DNA of 64,000 nt, taken from positions 1,488,001 through 1,552,000 of the forward strand of contig NZ_JAGP01000001.1 in assembly GCF_000526715.1 (NCBI RefSeq), read 5' to 3'. Positions 21,945 to 32,449 of this stretch are shown here, piece by piece. Position 1 is the first letter of the stretch. Every line of letters begins with the position of its first letter. The position numbers were made by a program, and so were the translations under genes. Below the pieces are notes generated by a model that did no database searches, was not told the origin of the DNA, and saw only the letters and a list, made by a program, of their open reading frames with translations. Source of the DNA: Hydrogenovibrio kuenenii DSM 12350. GTDB taxonomy: Bacteria; Pseudomonadota; Gammaproteobacteria; Thiomicrospirales; Thiomicrospiraceae.

Positions 21945-23462
21945 TTATTCACCCTGCCCATTATGAAGTCCTACAGGTTCTTGCCCAACTTCTTTACGGT
22001 TAGATTGTGCCGAGTCGTTCCGAGCAAGCCCAAGCGACTGCAAATATTCTTCAGTAATATCACCCGTCACATAGCAACCACTAAAACAAGATGTATCAAA
22101 CTCTTTAATATTCTTATTACCTTGCCAAACCGCTTCAATCAAGTCATCCAAATCTTGATAGAACAGACGGTCAGCGCCTATGTATGCTGCAATTTCTTCA
22201 GTTGTTCGGTTGCTTGCTACCAACTCATCCGATGTTGGCATATCAATCCCGTAAACATATGGATAACGCACAGCAGGTGCCGCAGAAGCAAAATAAACTT
22301 TTTTCGCACCGGCATCACGCGCCATCTGAACAATCTCACCAGAAGTTGTTCCCCGAACAATAGAATCATCAACCAAAAGTATATTTTTGCCTTCAAACTC
22401 TAAAGGAATTGCATTTAGTTTTTGACGAACCGATTTTTTACGAAGTTTTTGTCCTGGCATGATGAAAGTACGGCCAATATATCGGTTTTTAATAAAGCCT
22501 TCACGATACGGTTTACCAAGTACTTCTGCCAATTGGAGTGCGGAAGTTCGGCTCGTATCAGGGATCGGCATAACAACATCTATATCGTTATCAGGCCAAA
22601 CTCTTGCTATTTGTTCAGCTAGCTTTTCACCCATTCTCAAACGAGATTTATAAACCGAAATATCATCTATCATTGAATCTGGGCGTGCAAAATATACAAA
22701 CTCGAAAATACATGGACTATATTGCGGATTTTCTGCACATTGTTTGAACTCAATATCACCAGCTTCGGTAATAACAACCGCCTCACCTGGTGCTAAATCC
22801 TTAACTATCTGAAAACCAGCAGCACCTAATGCCACGCTTTCAGAGGCAATCATATAGGCAGTACCGCTACCACTGACACGTTTACCTACCACAATAGGTC
22901 TTAAAGCAAAGGGATCGCGAAAGCCAATTAGACCTACACTTGGAATAACACCCACTGCAGCATAACCGCCACGTGCACGCTTATGCACTCCTTCAATCGC
23001 TTTAAAAACATCTTGAGCATCAATAAACAGCTTCTTTTGCTGCATCAACTCATGTGCAAAAATGTTCAACAATACTTCTGAATCAGAATTGGTATTTAAG
23101 TGTCGTAAATCTTGCTCATAAAGCTCTTTACCTAACTGTTCAGCATTGGTTAAGTTACCGTTATGAGCCATTGCAATTCCATATGGCGAGTTCACATAAA
23201 ATGGCTGTGCTTCAGCACTAGAGGATGAACCGGCTGTTGGATAACGCACATGTCCAATCCCGATATTGCCATGCAAATCACGCATATGACGGGTTCTAAA
23301 AACATCTTTTACCATGCCATTGTCTTTTCGTTGGAACAGACGTCCATCCTGACAGGTCATAATCCCTGCCGCATCTTGTCCACGGTGCTGCAAAACTGTT
23401 AGCGCATCGTAGATTTCTTGGTTGACAGGTGAATTAGAAACAATTCCAACTATGCCACACAT
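21945..23462 (-). CDS. purF: Amidophosphoribosyltransferase
   Basis: PurF makes 5-phosphoribosylamine from PRPP and glutamine, the first step of purine synthesis. The 505-residue protein starts MCGIVGIV, where Cys2 becomes the N-terminal nucleophile of the glutaminase domain. The PRPP loop reads [16 protein letters not shown] near residue 368. cvpA, which usually precedes purF in gammaproteobacteria, is missing: the SPOR gene ends 35 nt upstream. Confidence 0.97.
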   Translation of the reverse strand: MCGIVGIVSNSPVNQEIYDALTVLQHRGQDAAGIMTCQDGRLFQRKDNGMVKDVFRTRHMRDLHGNIGIGHVRYPTAGSSSSAEAQPFYVNSPYGIAMAHNGNLTNAEQLGKELYEQDLRHLNTNSDSEVLLNIFAHELMQQKKLFIDAQDVFKAIEGVHKRARGGYAAVGVIPSVGLIGFRDPFALRPIVVGKRVSGSGTAYMIASESVALGAAGFQIVKDLAPGEAVVITEAGDIEFKQCAENPQYSPCIFEFVYFARPDSMIDDISVYKSRLRMGEKLAEQIARVWPDNDIDVVMPIPDTSRTSALQLAEVLGKPYREGFIKNRYIGRTFIMPGQKLRKKSVRQKLNAIPLEFEGKNILLVDDSIVRGTTSGEIVQMARDAGAKKVYFASAAPAVRYPYVYGIDMPTSDELVASNRTTEEIAAYIGADRLFYQDLDDLIEAVWQGNKNIKEFDTSCFSGCYVTGDITEEYLQSLGLARNDSAQSNRKEVGQEPVGLHNGQGE

Positions 23463-23497
23463 GGTGTTTTCTCCAGTTAACTTTATCTTTTAACGTT

Positions 23498-24079
23498 TTA
23501 ATTTGTTTTAGCCAATACAGAATGAATTCGTAACACACGGTTTAAATCCACCTGGTCTTTCATTGCTAGCCGCTTATCTGTATAAGGCCCAATACGGACA
23601 GAATAATAACGGCTTTTCGGGAAATATTTCACAAAAACGTCATAATCATATTTTAAATGTTCACGAAGTAAATTTGCTTTTTCTTTTGATCGATATGCAG
23701 CAACACGAATAATCCACTTACCATCTGTATGCGATTGACTACTAGGCACAGTATTCTGAATCACTTTACTTTTTTTCGTAGAAGTTTGAACTTGCGTTTT
23801 TGACTCTGCTACCTTCTGAGGCTCTGATGTTTTATTCTCTAACTTATTATCCCCTTCATCATTAGATCCTTGAGCACTGTTTTTTGCTCCAGGTAATACG
23901 AAAGGTTTATCAACAACAACTTGATCTCCCTGCTTCTTAGCCTCATCTACGACTAAGTCAGGAGAGAAGTTTACAGGGTGACTATACCAGACAGGCACAA
24001 TAATAATGAGCAACAACAACCAAACTAAAGCCCCCGTCATTCGGAATTTAAGAGACAAATCCTGAGTATTTGCTTCCAT
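23498..24079 (-). CDS. SPOR-domain inner-membrane protein (DedD-like)
   Basis: The 193-residue protein has a short cytoplasmic N-terminus, one membrane helix (about residues 13-31), a polar low-complexity linker rich in Lys, Ser and Glu, and a C-terminal SPOR domain (about 120-193, with WIIRVAAYRSKEKANLLREH and YYSVRIGPY). SPOR domains bind denuded glycan strands at the division septum. The position between folC and purF is that of dedD, so it is probably the DedD equivalent; sequence similarity outside SPOR is low in this family. Confidence 0.85.
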   Translation of the reverse strand: MEANTQDLSLKFRMTGALVWLLLLIIIVPVWYSHPVNFSPDLVVDEAKKQGDQVVVDKPFVLPGAKNSAQGSNDEGDNKLENKTSEPQKVAESKTQVQTSTKKSKVIQNTVPSSQSHTDGKWIIRVAAYRSKEKANLLREHLKYDYDVFVKYFPKSRYYSVRIGPYTDKRLAMKDQVDLNRVLRIHSVLAKTN

Positions 24080-24087
24080 TTTGATTC

Positions 24088-25446
24088 CTACCTACCTCTC
24101 AAATTATTGAGTTTTTCCATACACTGGGAAACGGTATAAAAAGAGCCCCAGCATAAAATATTGGATTCTGATTTCGCTATATTTTTTTCATACGCCTGAC
24201 TAGCAGCAGAATGGATGTCACTACATACAATAATCGAGCCTTCATCTACACCAGAGTCTATCATCGTTTGTTTAAGCTGTGAAACACCAGCAGCTCTTGG
24301 CACTTTCAAGTCAGCAATATACCAATGATTTATAAAAGGACAGATTTGACGAATCATTTTTGAGTAATCTTTATCTTCCAACACTGAAAAAACAGCATCT
24401 CCTTTAAAACTTTTTTGCGTCAAATAACCTGCCAAAACTTCTGCTGATTGTGGATTGTGCGCCACATCAATTAACCATGAAACATTGCCATAAACTAATG
24501 TCTGCAAGCGCCCTGGATGTTTAACTTGTAACAACCCTTGAACAATTGATGCTTTATCTACTGGCAAATGATCGTCACTTTGTTGCACAACCGCAATTAC
24601 GCCCGATGCATTTTGTAATTGAAAACTACCTTGCAACGCCGGATAAGGCAAATTATCAAGGCTCACCAAGTTTTTGTTTGCTGATAACTCTGGCGAAACT
24701 AAAAACTGCCAGGCTGGGGTACTGTCATAATCATGAGACTCGCTTTCACAAGCCTTTGATATATATTGAAATGCATCACCCAAACAGATTAAATCTACAT
24801 TTTGATCTTCCGCGTAACCTAAAAGCTTTTTAGGAATATCAGCATCCGAGCAAACAGATGGTTTACCAGAACGCATAATACCGGCTTTTTCTAAAGCAAT
24901 CAGTTCACGGTCATTTCCAAGCCAATCGCTATGATCAACATCAATAGCGGTAATCAAAGCAATATCAGCATCAGCCGCATTAACGGCATCCAATCGCCCA
25001 CCAAGACCAACTTCTAAAACCCAAACATCAAGCTGCTCTTGTTGAAAGATAACCCATGCTGCAAGCGTCGAAAATTCAAAATAGGTAAGCTTGACATCAC
25101 CTCTTGCGGCTTCAATCGAAGAAAATGCCGCAACAATTGTTTCATCTGAAACAGGCGTCTGGTTAACTTGAATGCGTTCATTAAAATTGAGTATATGAGG
25201 GGAAGTATAACTACCAACACTATAACCGGCAGCTTGATAAATAGAACATAACATGGCAACACTGGAACCTTTACCATTGGTTCCAGCCACCGAAATAATA
25301 TACGGCGTATCATTCAACACGCCAAGCTTATGGGCAACTTTAGAAATACGATCCAAACCTAGATCTATTTCCTGAGCATGTAAAGCTAATAACCAGTCTA
25401 GCCATTCATTTAATGAAGCGGAAATACCGGGGTTAGCAGAATCCAT
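24088..25446 (-). CDS. folC: Bifunctional folylpolyglutamate / dihydrofolate synthase
   Basis: FolC adds glutamate to dihydropteroate and to folates. The 452-residue Mur-ligase-like protein has the P-loop GTNGKGSSVAML near residue 56, the DAVNAADADIALIT region with the metal site, and the second-domain motif WLIDVAHNPQSAEVL. It lies 10 nt after accD and 8 nt before the SPOR gene, the conserved accD-folC-dedD order. A copy of the dispersed motif, with one change, lies at 24701-24720. Confidence 0.95.
   Translation of the reverse strand: MDSANPGISASLNEWLDWLLALHAQEIDLGLDRISKVAHKLGVLNDTPYIISVAGTNGKGSSVAMLCSIYQAAGYSVGSYTSPHILNFNERIQVNQTPVSDETIVAAFSSIEAARGDVKLTYFEFSTLAAWVIFQQEQLDVWVLEVGLGGRLDAVNAADADIALITAIDVDHSDWLGNDRELIALEKAGIMRSGKPSVCSDADIPKKLLGYAEDQNVDLICLGDAFQYISKACESESHDYDSTPAWQFLVSPELSANKNLVSLDNLPYPALQGSFQLQNASGVIAVVQQSDDHLPVDKASIVQGLLQVKHPGRLQTLVYGNVSWLIDVAHNPQSAEVLAGYLTQKSFKGDAVFSVLEDKDYSKMIRQICPFINHWYIADLKVPRAAGVSQLKQTMIDSGVDEGSIIVCSDIHSAASQAYEKNIAKSESNILCWGSFYTVSQCMEKLNNLRGR
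24701..24720 (-). repeat. Dispersed 18-bp motif, copy B (variant), inside folC
   Basis: The minus strand reads ACCCCAGCCTGGCAGTTTTT, which matches the motif except that the A before the T-run is missing. It spells T-P-A-W-Q-F in folC, a reading frame different from the other genic copies. The extra upstream C extends the match seen at copies E and F. Confidence 0.6.
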
Positions 25447-25456
25447 ATAAATCGTG

Positions 25457-26311
25457 TTAAGCAGGCTTTTTCAAAAGCATACTGCAAATACTTGCGATCT
25501 CTTTTGTCAAATGATGGCGATGAATAATACGGTCAATCGCACCATGCTCTAACAAGAATTCAGCTCGCTGGAAACCTTCAGGTAATTTTTCACGAACAGT
25601 TTGTTCAATAACACGAGGACCCGCAAAGCCTATTAAAGCCTTAGGTTCTGCAATATTTAAATCACCAAGCATTGCAAAACTTGCCGAAACACCACCCATA
25701 GTTGGGTCAGTTAGAACAGAGATAAACGGCAACCCTTTTGCGCGAAGTCTACCAAGTGCCGCACTGGTTTTTGCCATTTGCATTAAAGAAAACAATGCTT
25801 CTTGCATACGAGCACCGCCCGATGCCGAAAAGACGATTAAGGGCATGTGGTTTTCAATAGCAAAATCTACTGCACGCACAAATTTTTCACCCATGACGGA
25901 CCCCATCGATCCTCCCATGAAACGGAAGTCAAATGCACCCGCAACCACATCTAGACCATCGATCTTACCACTCATGGTAATGAAAGTATCTTTCTCGCCT
26001 GTTGCTTTCTGGGCTTGAGCTAAACGTGCTTTATAGGTTTTTAAATCCTTGAACTTAAGTGCATCAACAGGAGAAACATTAGCTGAAATCTCAACCCCTG
26101 TAGCATCATCAAAAAAAGCTTCTAAACGACCACGCCCACCCAAACGCATATGATGGTCACATTTAGGACACACCTCTTGATTACGCTTTACTTCTGAGCG
26201 ATAAAGTGTGCTTTCACACTTAGGGCACTTAGTCCACAAGCCTTCCGGAACATTTTTCTTACGCTCGGTAACTTGCTTGATACTCGGCAAAATCTTTTCA
26301 AACCAACTCAT
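25457..26311 (-). CDS. accD: Acetyl-CoA carboxylase carboxyltransferase subunit beta
   Basis: AccD pairs with AccA to transfer the carboxyl group from biotin to acetyl-CoA, starting fatty acid synthesis. The 284-residue protein has an N-terminal zinc ribbon with C29, C32, C48 and C51, then the crotonase-type carboxyltransferase body containing [20 protein letters not shown]. It follows trpA by 97 nt and precedes folC by 10 nt. Confidence 0.97.
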   Translation of the reverse strand: MSWFEKILPSIKQVTERKKNVPEGLWTKCPKCESTLYRSEVKRNQEVCPKCDHHMRLGGRGRLEAFFDDATGVEISANVSPVDALKFKDLKTYKARLAQAQKATGEKDTFITMSGKIDGLDVVAGAFDFRFMGGSMGSVMGEKFVRAVDFAIENHMPLIVFSASGGARMQEALFSLMQMAKTSAALGRLRAKGLPFISVLTDPTMGGVSASFAMLGDLNIAEPKALIGFAGPRVIEQTVREKLPEGFQRAEFLLEHGAIDRIIHRHHLTKEIASICSMLLKKPA

Positions 26312-26408
26312 TTCTTACTCCAAATGCTTTGAAAGCTGTCGCATTATTTATGCGCGCATTATACAGATATTGACGCTTAGAATATACAGAGAACTTACCC
26401 GTCTCTGG

Positions 26409-27233
26409 TTATTCTTTTTCAGAATCCGCTTGATCTATGCCTCTTCTAAACTCGCACATTTTTTCGGAAATCGCATCCATGATGACAACTTCGTCTGCCG
26501 ATGCATTTTGCTCTATTAGAGAAACCAGTGCCGATCCAACAATAATTGCATCACCCACTTTAGCCATTTCATAAGCTACGTCACCATTGCGAATACCAAA
26601 CCCGATACCTACAGGAAGCCCTAAAATTGTTTTAAGATGATTCACCTGATGCGTCACTTCTTCTGCATTCAATGTACTAGAGCCAGTAACCCCTTTCAAA
26701 GAAACATAATAAACAAACCCACTTCCTTGCTCATTAACTGCTTGTAAACGAGAATCAGGTGTTGTTGGTGAAACCAAGAAAATGCGGTCCAATTCAGCAG
26801 ATTTCATAACCTCTAAATAACCTGCCGTTTCTTCCGGGGGCATATCCACCGTCAGAACAGCATCAACACCTACAGCTTTTGCTGCTTCTGCAAACACTTG
26901 ATATCCCATTGCCTCGATCGGGTTTAAATACCCCATCAGAATAACTGGTGTCTTTTCATCTTTTTGTCTAAATTGCTCAACCATTTTGAGCACATCAGTC
27001 AAACTAACATTATGCTCTAAAGCACGTTCTACAGCTTTTTGAATAACAGGACCATCAGCCATAGGGTCTGAAAAAGGTACGCCCAGCTCTAAAATGTCTG
27101 CCCCTTCTTCTACCAAGGCATGCATTAAGTTAACAGTCATGTCAGGATGCGGGTCTCCCGCAGTGATATAGGGAATCAAAGCCGTCTTACCTTGAGACTT
27201 TAAATCTAATAATAGGTTTGTAATTCTGCTCAT
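26409..27233 (-). CDS. trpA: Tryptophan synthase subunit alpha
   Basis: TrpA cleaves indole-3-glycerol phosphate and channels indole to TrpB. The 274-residue TIM barrel contains ILELGVPFSDPMADGPVIQ, with the catalytic Glu and Asp, and the phosphate loop GIGFGIRNGDVA. It follows trpB by 3 nt. Confidence 0.97.
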   Translation of the reverse strand: MSRITNLLLDLKSQGKTALIPYITAGDPHPDMTVNLMHALVEEGADILELGVPFSDPMADGPVIQKAVERALEHNVSLTDVLKMVEQFRQKDEKTPVILMGYLNPIEAMGYQVFAEAAKAVGVDAVLTVDMPPEETAGYLEVMKSAELDRIFLVSPTTPDSRLQAVNEQGSGFVYYVSLKGVTGSSTLNAEEVTHQVNHLKTILGLPVGIGFGIRNGDVAYEMAKVGDAIIVGSALVSLIEQNASADEVVIMDAISEKMCEFRRGIDQADSEKE

Positions 27234-27236
27234 AAC

Positions 27237-28442
27237 TTAAAACTCAAATCCTTCGATTTTTGCAATGGTGTTCATGTCTTTGTCACCACGCCCAGATAAG
27301 TTAACAATAATCACCTGATCTTTTGACATAGTTGGCGCAAGCTTGGTTACATAAGCAAGAGCATGGCTCGATTCTAATGCAGGCAAGATGCCTTCATAAC
27401 GCGTTAGGTCTCTAAAGCCTTGTAATGCTTCTTGGTCATCTACTGCCACATAATCAACACGCCCAATGTCTTTCAACCAAGCATGCTCTGGCCCAACACC
27501 AGGATAGTCTAAACCAGCGGAAATAGAATGAGTCCCCATAATCTGACCGTTATCATCTTCCAACAGGTAAGTACGGTTACCATGCAAGACCCCAGGCTTA
27601 CCTTTGCACAAGGAAGCAGCGTGTCTACCTGTTTCCAAGCCATCACCGGCTGGCTCAACACCAAATATTTTTACTGACTCATCCCCAAGAAACTCATGGA
27701 ACAAACCAATCGCATTTGACCCACCGCCAACACATGCAACCAGGGCATCAGGCAATTTATTTTCTTTCTGCAAAATTTGTTGCTTGGCTTCACGACCAAT
27801 AATCGCTTGAAAATCTCTTACCATCGCAGGATAAGGGTGCGGTCCAGCTACGGTTCCAATAATATAAAAAGTATTATCTACATTTGTAACCCAGTCACGC
27901 ATGGCTTCATTCAAAGCATCCTTTAGCGTTCGCGTACCAGATTCAACTGCAACAACTTCGGCACCTAGCATTTTCATGCGAGTCACATTGGGTGCTTGAC
28001 GAACGACATCATCTGCCCCCATATAAACCACACATTCCAAACCAAGTCGCGCTGCAACTGTTGCACTGGCAACACCATGTTGACCAGCACCTGTTTCAGC
28101 AATAATACGTGTTTTCCCCAAGCGCTTTGCAAGTAAAGCCTGGCCGATTGTATTATTGATTTTGTGAGCACCAGTATGATTTAAATCCTCTCGCTTGAGA
28201 TAAATTTTGGCACCGCCCAAAGCATCCGACCAGCGTTCAGCGAAATAGAGCGCACTGGGACGACCTACATAATCCTGATAATCTTTAGTTAATTCGTCCA
28301 AGAAAACTGGATCATTTTTAACGGATTCATACTGTTGATTCAGCTCTTCCAGAGCAGCCATCAAGGTTTCTGGCGCAAAGATACCACCATAAACGCCAAA
28401 ATGGCCGTGCTTATCTGGAAACTGAGAAAAATCAATTGCCAT
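27237..28442 (-). CDS. trpB: Tryptophan synthase subunit beta
   Basis: TrpB condenses indole with serine using PLP. K94 in HTGAHKINN binds the cofactor, and GGGSNAIG forms its phosphate site. An in-frame ATG exists at 28463, but the ATG at 28442 has AGGAG at ideal spacing and gives the family-like N-terminus [20 protein letters not shown] (401 residues). With this start only 1 nt separates it from the trpF stop. Confidence 0.96.
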   Translation of the reverse strand: MAIDFSQFPDKHGHFGVYGGIFAPETLMAALEELNQQYESVKNDPVFLDELTKDYQDYVGRPSALYFAERWSDALGGAKIYLKREDLNHTGAHKINNTIGQALLAKRLGKTRIIAETGAGQHGVASATVAARLGLECVVYMGADDVVRQAPNVTRMKMLGAEVVAVESGTRTLKDALNEAMRDWVTNVDNTFYIIGTVAGPHPYPAMVRDFQAIIGREAKQQILQKENKLPDALVACVGGGSNAIGLFHEFLGDESVKIFGVEPAGDGLETGRHAASLCKGKPGVLHGNRTYLLEDDNGQIMGTHSISAGLDYPGVGPEHAWLKDIGRVDYVAVDDQEALQGFRDLTRYEGILPALESSHALAYVTKLAPTMSKDQVIIVNLSGRGDKDMNTIAKIEGFEF

Positions 28443-28443
28443 T

Positions 28444-29094
28444 TTATCTCCTGATTTTTTCATCGACAGTTTTAATAAACTGCTTAATTTTCGTTTCTGA
28501 TTTCTTACCAGGCATTAGCTCTACACCACCGCTAACATCAACCGCCCATGGCTCAACCGCTTCAATTGCCCGACCAACATTTTCTGCATGTAAACCACCT
28601 GCCAATATAATTGGCAATGGCAGACCGTCCTGCTTATCTTTTGCAACCCAATCCCAATTAAAGGTTTCACCTGTTCCGCCAGGTACACCTTTCACATAGG
28701 TATCCAACAACATCCCTTTGGCAGAACTATAACGGATTGCCAATTCTCGAAGGTTCGTATCGTGCTTCATGCGAAGAGCTTTTATATAGGGACGAGAAAA
28801 GTTATTACAAAAGCCTTCAGGTTCACCACCATGAAATTGCAACAAATCGATCTTTGTCTCGGCGATAACATGCTCAACTTCTTCAGCATCAGGATCAACA
28901 AACAAAGCGGTTGCCGTAACAAATGCTGGCAACACTTCCATAATGCGCCTTGCCTGTTCGATAGTCACACAACGTGGGCTTTTATGGTAAAACACCAAAC
29001 CGATTGAATCAGCACCATTTTCAACAGCAACTAACGCATCTTCATGATTGGTAATGCCACATATTTTTACACGCGTACGTCTAAAGTCTTTCAT
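28444..29094 (-). CDS. trpF: Phosphoribosylanthranilate isomerase
   Basis: TrpF carries out the Amadori rearrangement in tryptophan synthesis. It has the signature VKICGIT (catalytic Cys at residue 12 with this start), the catalytic Asp in MLLDTYVKG, and the phosphate sites [11 protein letters not shown] and [12 protein letters not shown] at 29112 would extend it by six residues into truA. I prefer the ATG at 29094, 5 nt after the truA stop, which gives 216 residues; the choice is not decisive. Confidence 0.94.
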   Translation of the reverse strand: MKDFRRTRVKICGITNHEDALVAVENGADSIGLVFYHKSPRCVTIEQARRIMEVLPAFVTATALFVDPDAEEVEHVIAETKIDLLQFHGGEPEGFCNNFSRPYIKALRMKHDTNLRELAIRYSSAKGMLLDTYVKGVPGGTGETFNWDWVAKDKQDGLPLPIILAGGLHAENVGRAIEAVEPWAVDVSGGVELMPGKKSETKIKQFIKTVDEKIRR

Positions 29095-29099
29095 TATGC

Positions 29100-29885
29100 C
29101 TACTCTTGCCACAACACTGCATCAAGCGGTGTTCTGGGCAACTCAAATTCTTCAGGATAAAGCGCATTTACAAAATACAAACCTTCTGCTGGTGCAGTAA
29201 TACCCGCCTGCGTTCTATCTTGCTTTTCTAACAAACTTTTTACCCACTCTTCAGGTTTTTCACCTCGCCCTATTTCCAGCAAGGTGCCTACAATATTTCG
29301 TACCATATGGTGTAAAAAGGCATTAGCTTGAATATCAACAAATACAAAATCATCGTGACGAGTCACCTGAATAGACTGCACTTCTCGAATAGCATGATTA
29401 GCTTGGCAGCCAGATGCGCGAAAAGATGAAAAATCATACTCACCAATCAATGCTTGTGCTGCATTATGCATTGCATGCTCATTCAAACATTGGCGCTCCC
29501 AAGTCACTCTGCCAGATAATACAGCTGAATGTACCGCACGATTAAATATGACATAACGGTACTGACGGGCTTTTGCCGAGAAACGTGCATGAAAGTCTTC
29601 AGAAACGGGTTTTGCCCAAGCAACTCTTATATCATACGGTAACTGAGTATTGGTACCCTGCACCCATGCCCGACCCAGCCTGGCAGATTTTGTGTCAAAG
29701 TGAACAACTTGTCCAATCGCGTGAACCCCTGCATCGGTTCTGCCGGCACAATGAACTTCTATTTTTTCATCAGCAATAAAACTGAGCGCAGACTGTAAGT
29801 TTTTCTGCACTGAATCACAATGTTCTTGATACTGCCAACCACAATAGGCAGTACCAAGATATTCAATTCCTAGTGCAACTCGCAT
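29100..29885 (-). CDS. truA: tRNA pseudouridine(38-40) synthase
   Basis: TruA makes pseudouridine at positions 38-40 in the anticodon arm of many tRNAs. The 261-residue protein has the catalytic Asp (D51) in CAGRTDAGVHA and the FHARFSAKARQYRYVI motif. It lies 6 nt after asd. One perfect copy of the dispersed motif is overprinted in it at 29674-29691. Confidence 0.96.
   Translation of the reverse strand: MRVALGIEYLGTAYCGWQYQEHCDSVQKNLQSALSFIADEKIEVHCAGRTDAGVHAIGQVVHFDTKSARLGRAWVQGTNTQLPYDIRVAWAKPVSEDFHARFSAKARQYRYVIFNRAVHSAVLSGRVTWERQCLNEHAMHNAAQALIGEYDFSSFRASGCQANHAIREVQSIQVTRHDDFVFVDIQANAFLHHMVRNIVGTLLEIGRGEKPEEWVKSLLEKQDRTQAGITAPAEGLYFVNALYPEEFELPRTPLDAVLWQE
29674..29691 (+). repeat. Dispersed 18-bp motif, copy C (perfect), inside truA
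   Basis: The plus strand reads CCCAGCCTGGCAGATTTT exactly. On the coding strand it spells K-S-A-R-L-G, a different peptide and frame from copy A in nuoG. Identity at the DNA level without identity at the protein level argues that selection or origin acts on the DNA. Confidence 0.8.
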
Positions 29886-29891
29886 TCAAGT

Positions 29892-30914
29892 TTATAAATA
29901 ATCTTTAATCAACAACTCTGCAATCTGTACCGTATTGGTTGCAGCACCTTTACGAACATTATCCGCAACCACCCATAGATCCAGACCTTTTTCGCAAGAA
30001 ATATCTTCCCTAACACGGCCAACATACACAGGGTTGGTATCTACTGCATCCGTAACAGCTGTTGGATAACCACCATCCACATGTTCATCAACCAACACAA
30101 TACCGTCAGCTTTTCCAAAAATCTCTTTTGCCTGCTTTGCGGTAATCTTTTCTTTGGTCTCGATATGAACCGCTTCACTATGCCCAAAAAACACAGGGAC
30201 ACGAACCGCAGTAGGGTTTACAAGAATAGCGTCATCACCCATGATTTTCTTGGTTTCCCAAACCATTTTCATTTCTTCTTTTGTGTAACCGTTGTCTTGG
30301 AAAACATCAATTTGAGGGATACAGTTGAACGCAATTTGTTTTGGGTAAACATTGGTTTCTACAGGCTTTAAATTCAAAATATTTGCTGTTTGTTTTGCTA
30401 ACTCTTCAATAGCTTCTTTACCTGAACCTGAAACGGCCTGATAAGTACAAACATTGATACGCGAGATACCAACTGCATCATAAATTGGCTTTAAAGCAAC
30501 CAACATTTGGATAGTTGAACAATTTGGGTTAGCAATAATGCCACGATTTTTATAACCAGCTACTGCTTGTGGGTTCACTTCAGGAACAACTAGAGGAATA
30601 TCATCGTCATAACGAAACTCAGATGTATTATCTACAACCACACAACCTGCCGCAGCAGCTTTAGGTGCATATTCTCTGGAAATAGATGCGCCAGGAGAGA
30701 ACAATCCGATTTGAACCTTTGAAAAATCAAAAGTCGCCAAGTCTTCAATTTCTACCCAGGAACCACGAAACTCAAGTTTCTTCCCCGCTGAACGACTACT
30801 CGCCAATGGATAGAGTTTACCTACTGGAAAATTTCTTTCCTCCAGTACTTTTAAAATAGTTTCACCTACTGCGCCTGTTGCACCAACGACGGCAATATCA
30901 TATTTTTTTGTCAT
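29892..30914 (-). CDS. asd: Aspartate-semialdehyde dehydrogenase
   Basis: Asd reduces aspartyl phosphate to the semialdehyde, feeding lysine, diaminopimelate, methionine and threonine synthesis. The 340-residue protein has the NADP-binding GATGAVG at 11-17 and catalytic C132 in NPNCSTIQML; a His in the FFGHSEAVH region is the second catalytic residue. It stands between the bactofilin gene and truA, matching the leuB-asd-(fimV)-truA neighbourhood of Pseudomonas only in part. Confidence 0.96.
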   Translation of the reverse strand: MTKKYDIAVVGATGAVGETILKVLEERNFPVGKLYPLASSRSAGKKLEFRGSWVEIEDLATFDFSKVQIGLFSPGASISREYAPKAAAAGCVVVDNTSEFRYDDDIPLVVPEVNPQAVAGYKNRGIIANPNCSTIQMLVALKPIYDAVGISRINVCTYQAVSGSGKEAIEELAKQTANILNLKPVETNVYPKQIAFNCIPQIDVFQDNGYTKEEMKMVWETKKIMGDDAILVNPTAVRVPVFFGHSEAVHIETKEKITAKQAKEIFGKADGIVLVDEHVDGGYPTAVTDAVDTNPVYVGRVREDISCEKGLDLWVVADNVRKGAATNTVQIAELLIKDYL

Positions 30915-30960
30915 CTAAATTCTCTTGTATAGCTTCTACTGATTGTTTAGCGGGAAATTA

Positions 30961-31494
30961 TTAAACGTCTTCTTTTTTAGTGTTTGCTTGGTCAGGCTCA
31001 GACTTACTGTCTTCAATTTTTGCCTCGGCTTGTTTCTGGTTTCCCGTCAGCTTCTCACCACTAGTAGCAAACTGATTTGCTAACTGATTCGCCAAGCGCA
31101 TGCGTTCCGCTTCTGGGAAGCTTACAATCAAACCACCTTCTGTAAGCTCACGGCTTTCACCAATAAATTTACCGCCAGATTCAATCATTAAATCACCGCA
31201 AATAACCTCACCCAACAACTTCCCTGTTGACAACACATCTATCGTTTCACAAGCCACCTTACCTTCAAGGACACCGCTCACGACGACATTTTTAGCCTTA
31301 ACCAACCCTTTTAAAATGCCTTTATCGCCAATTGAAACATCATGTTCCGTTTCAACAATTCCATCGATACGACCATCTATGTGCAAAGGGCCATCAAGAT
31401 CTTTGATTTCGCCGCTTATTTTACATCCCGTAGCGATAATTGTTTTTCCACTTCCTGTACGCGTTTTTGCACCGCCTGACTTAAAGATCCCCAT
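30961..31494 (-). CDS. Bactofilin family cytoskeletal protein
   Basis: Bactofilins polymerise without nucleotide into membrane-associated filaments that position cell-wall enzymes. The 177-residue protein has the DUF583 right-handed beta-helix core (about residues 18-120), built of short repeats such as TGCKISGEIKDLDGPLHIDG and DGIVETEHDVSIGDKGILKG, flanked by a short N-terminal region and a polar C-terminal tail. The start is supported by GGGAG before the ATG. It overlaps the M23 peptidase gene by 79 nt in another frame, which ties the two together. Confidence 0.93.
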   Translation of the reverse strand: MGIFKSGGAKTRTGSGKTIIATGCKISGEIKDLDGPLHIDGRIDGIVETEHDVSIGDKGILKGLVKAKNVVVSGVLEGKVACETIDVLSTGKLLGEVICGDLMIESGGKFIGESRELTEGGLIVSFPEAERMRLANQLANQFATSGEKLTGNQKQAEAKIEDSKSEPDQANTKKEDV

Positions 31495-32366
31495 GGTACT
31501 CCCTTCACACGTTTAAAAATAAGATCATAATTTTGCAATCTCCAGTCCACAAAAGACGCTGGATTCAATTTTCTTTGAACAAACGACACTTCATAATGCA
31601 AGTGAGGACCGGATGACAGACCTGTCGAACCGATTTTGCCAATGCGCTCACCTTTATATACATATTCGCCTGTTTTGACCAACAACTTACTCATATGACC
31701 ATAAAGAGTTCTAAAACCATCCTTATGATCTAAAATAATTAAATTACCGTAGCCGCTTTTCTTATGAAAACCAGCATACTCAACCATACCATTAGCTGTT
31801 GCTATGACAGGGTCTCCAATCTTGCCTCGATAATCTATTCCTCTATGAAATTCTCGCTTCCCGGTAACAGGATGAATTCGCCACCCATAAGAACTGGAAA
31901 CGCCTTGAAACTTTCCAACAGGACGTCCATTTGGAATATCTTGAAGCATAACCTTTTTTTCTAGTGTCGTTAACTGAACAATTTTGACTCTATCTTGAAC
32001 AGGTAACTCTTCATCTGGTTTAACACCTATTAAGTCTTCCAACCCTTGCAAAGTCTGATCTAAAAATTGAACCTGCTTCGATTTATTATCCAAACTATTT
32101 TGTAAGCGATGTTTTTCAGACTCCAGCAAAGCATAATCTTGTTTACTCTTATCAAGCATAGACAAATACTTATCCTGTGCGTGAATACGTCTCTGCTCAA
32201 TATTGACAGTCTCTTGGTTTAACCACCAAATAACTGTTGCACCACCAGCCAGCAATAGCACAATAAATAGGATAAAAAAGAGCGCAAATTTTCGGACTAA
32301 CTGATTAAAGGAAAAATTACGGGAACCATGAACATCACTTATCGTTATCGTAAACTGATCTTTCAT
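31416..32366 (-). CDS. M23-family peptidoglycan endopeptidase, membrane anchored
   Basis: The 316-residue protein has one membrane helix (about residues 27-49), a periplasmic coiled coil (about 55-115) and a C-terminal LytM/M23 domain. The zinc-site motifs are complete: HRGIDYRGKIGDPV (H and D) and the HLHYEV triad motif (GLSSGPHLHYEVSF), so it should be an active endopeptidase and not an EnvC-type activator. The last 26 codons overlap the bactofilin gene. M23-bactofilin pairs are known to control cell shape in Helicobacter and others, so that role is inferred here. Confidence 0.93.
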   Translation of the reverse strand: MKDQFTITISDVHGSRNFSFNQLVRKFALFFILFIVLLLAGGATVIWWLNQETVNIEQRRIHAQDKYLSMLDKSKQDYALLESEKHRLQNSLDNKSKQVQFLDQTLQGLEDLIGVKPDEELPVQDRVKIVQLTTLEKKVMLQDIPNGRPVGKFQGVSSSYGWRIHPVTGKREFHRGIDYRGKIGDPVIATANGMVEYAGFHKKSGYGNLIILDHKDGFRTLYGHMSKLLVKTGEYVYKGERIGKIGSTGLSSGPHLHYEVSFVQRKLNPASFVDWRLQNYDLIFKRVKGVPWGSLSQAVQKRVQEVEKQLSLRDVK

Positions 32367-32449
32367 CCTTGAACGTTCCTTAATTTCTTCTTAGTTCTAA
32401 ACATTAAAGCCCCTCTTTTTGAGCTCTCGCAAGCGTAAAAGCAGCGTAT

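Noticed and set aside
21963-22403. 146-codon plus-strand open frame opposite purF
   Set aside because: It is fully antisense to a conserved purF region and has no family features.
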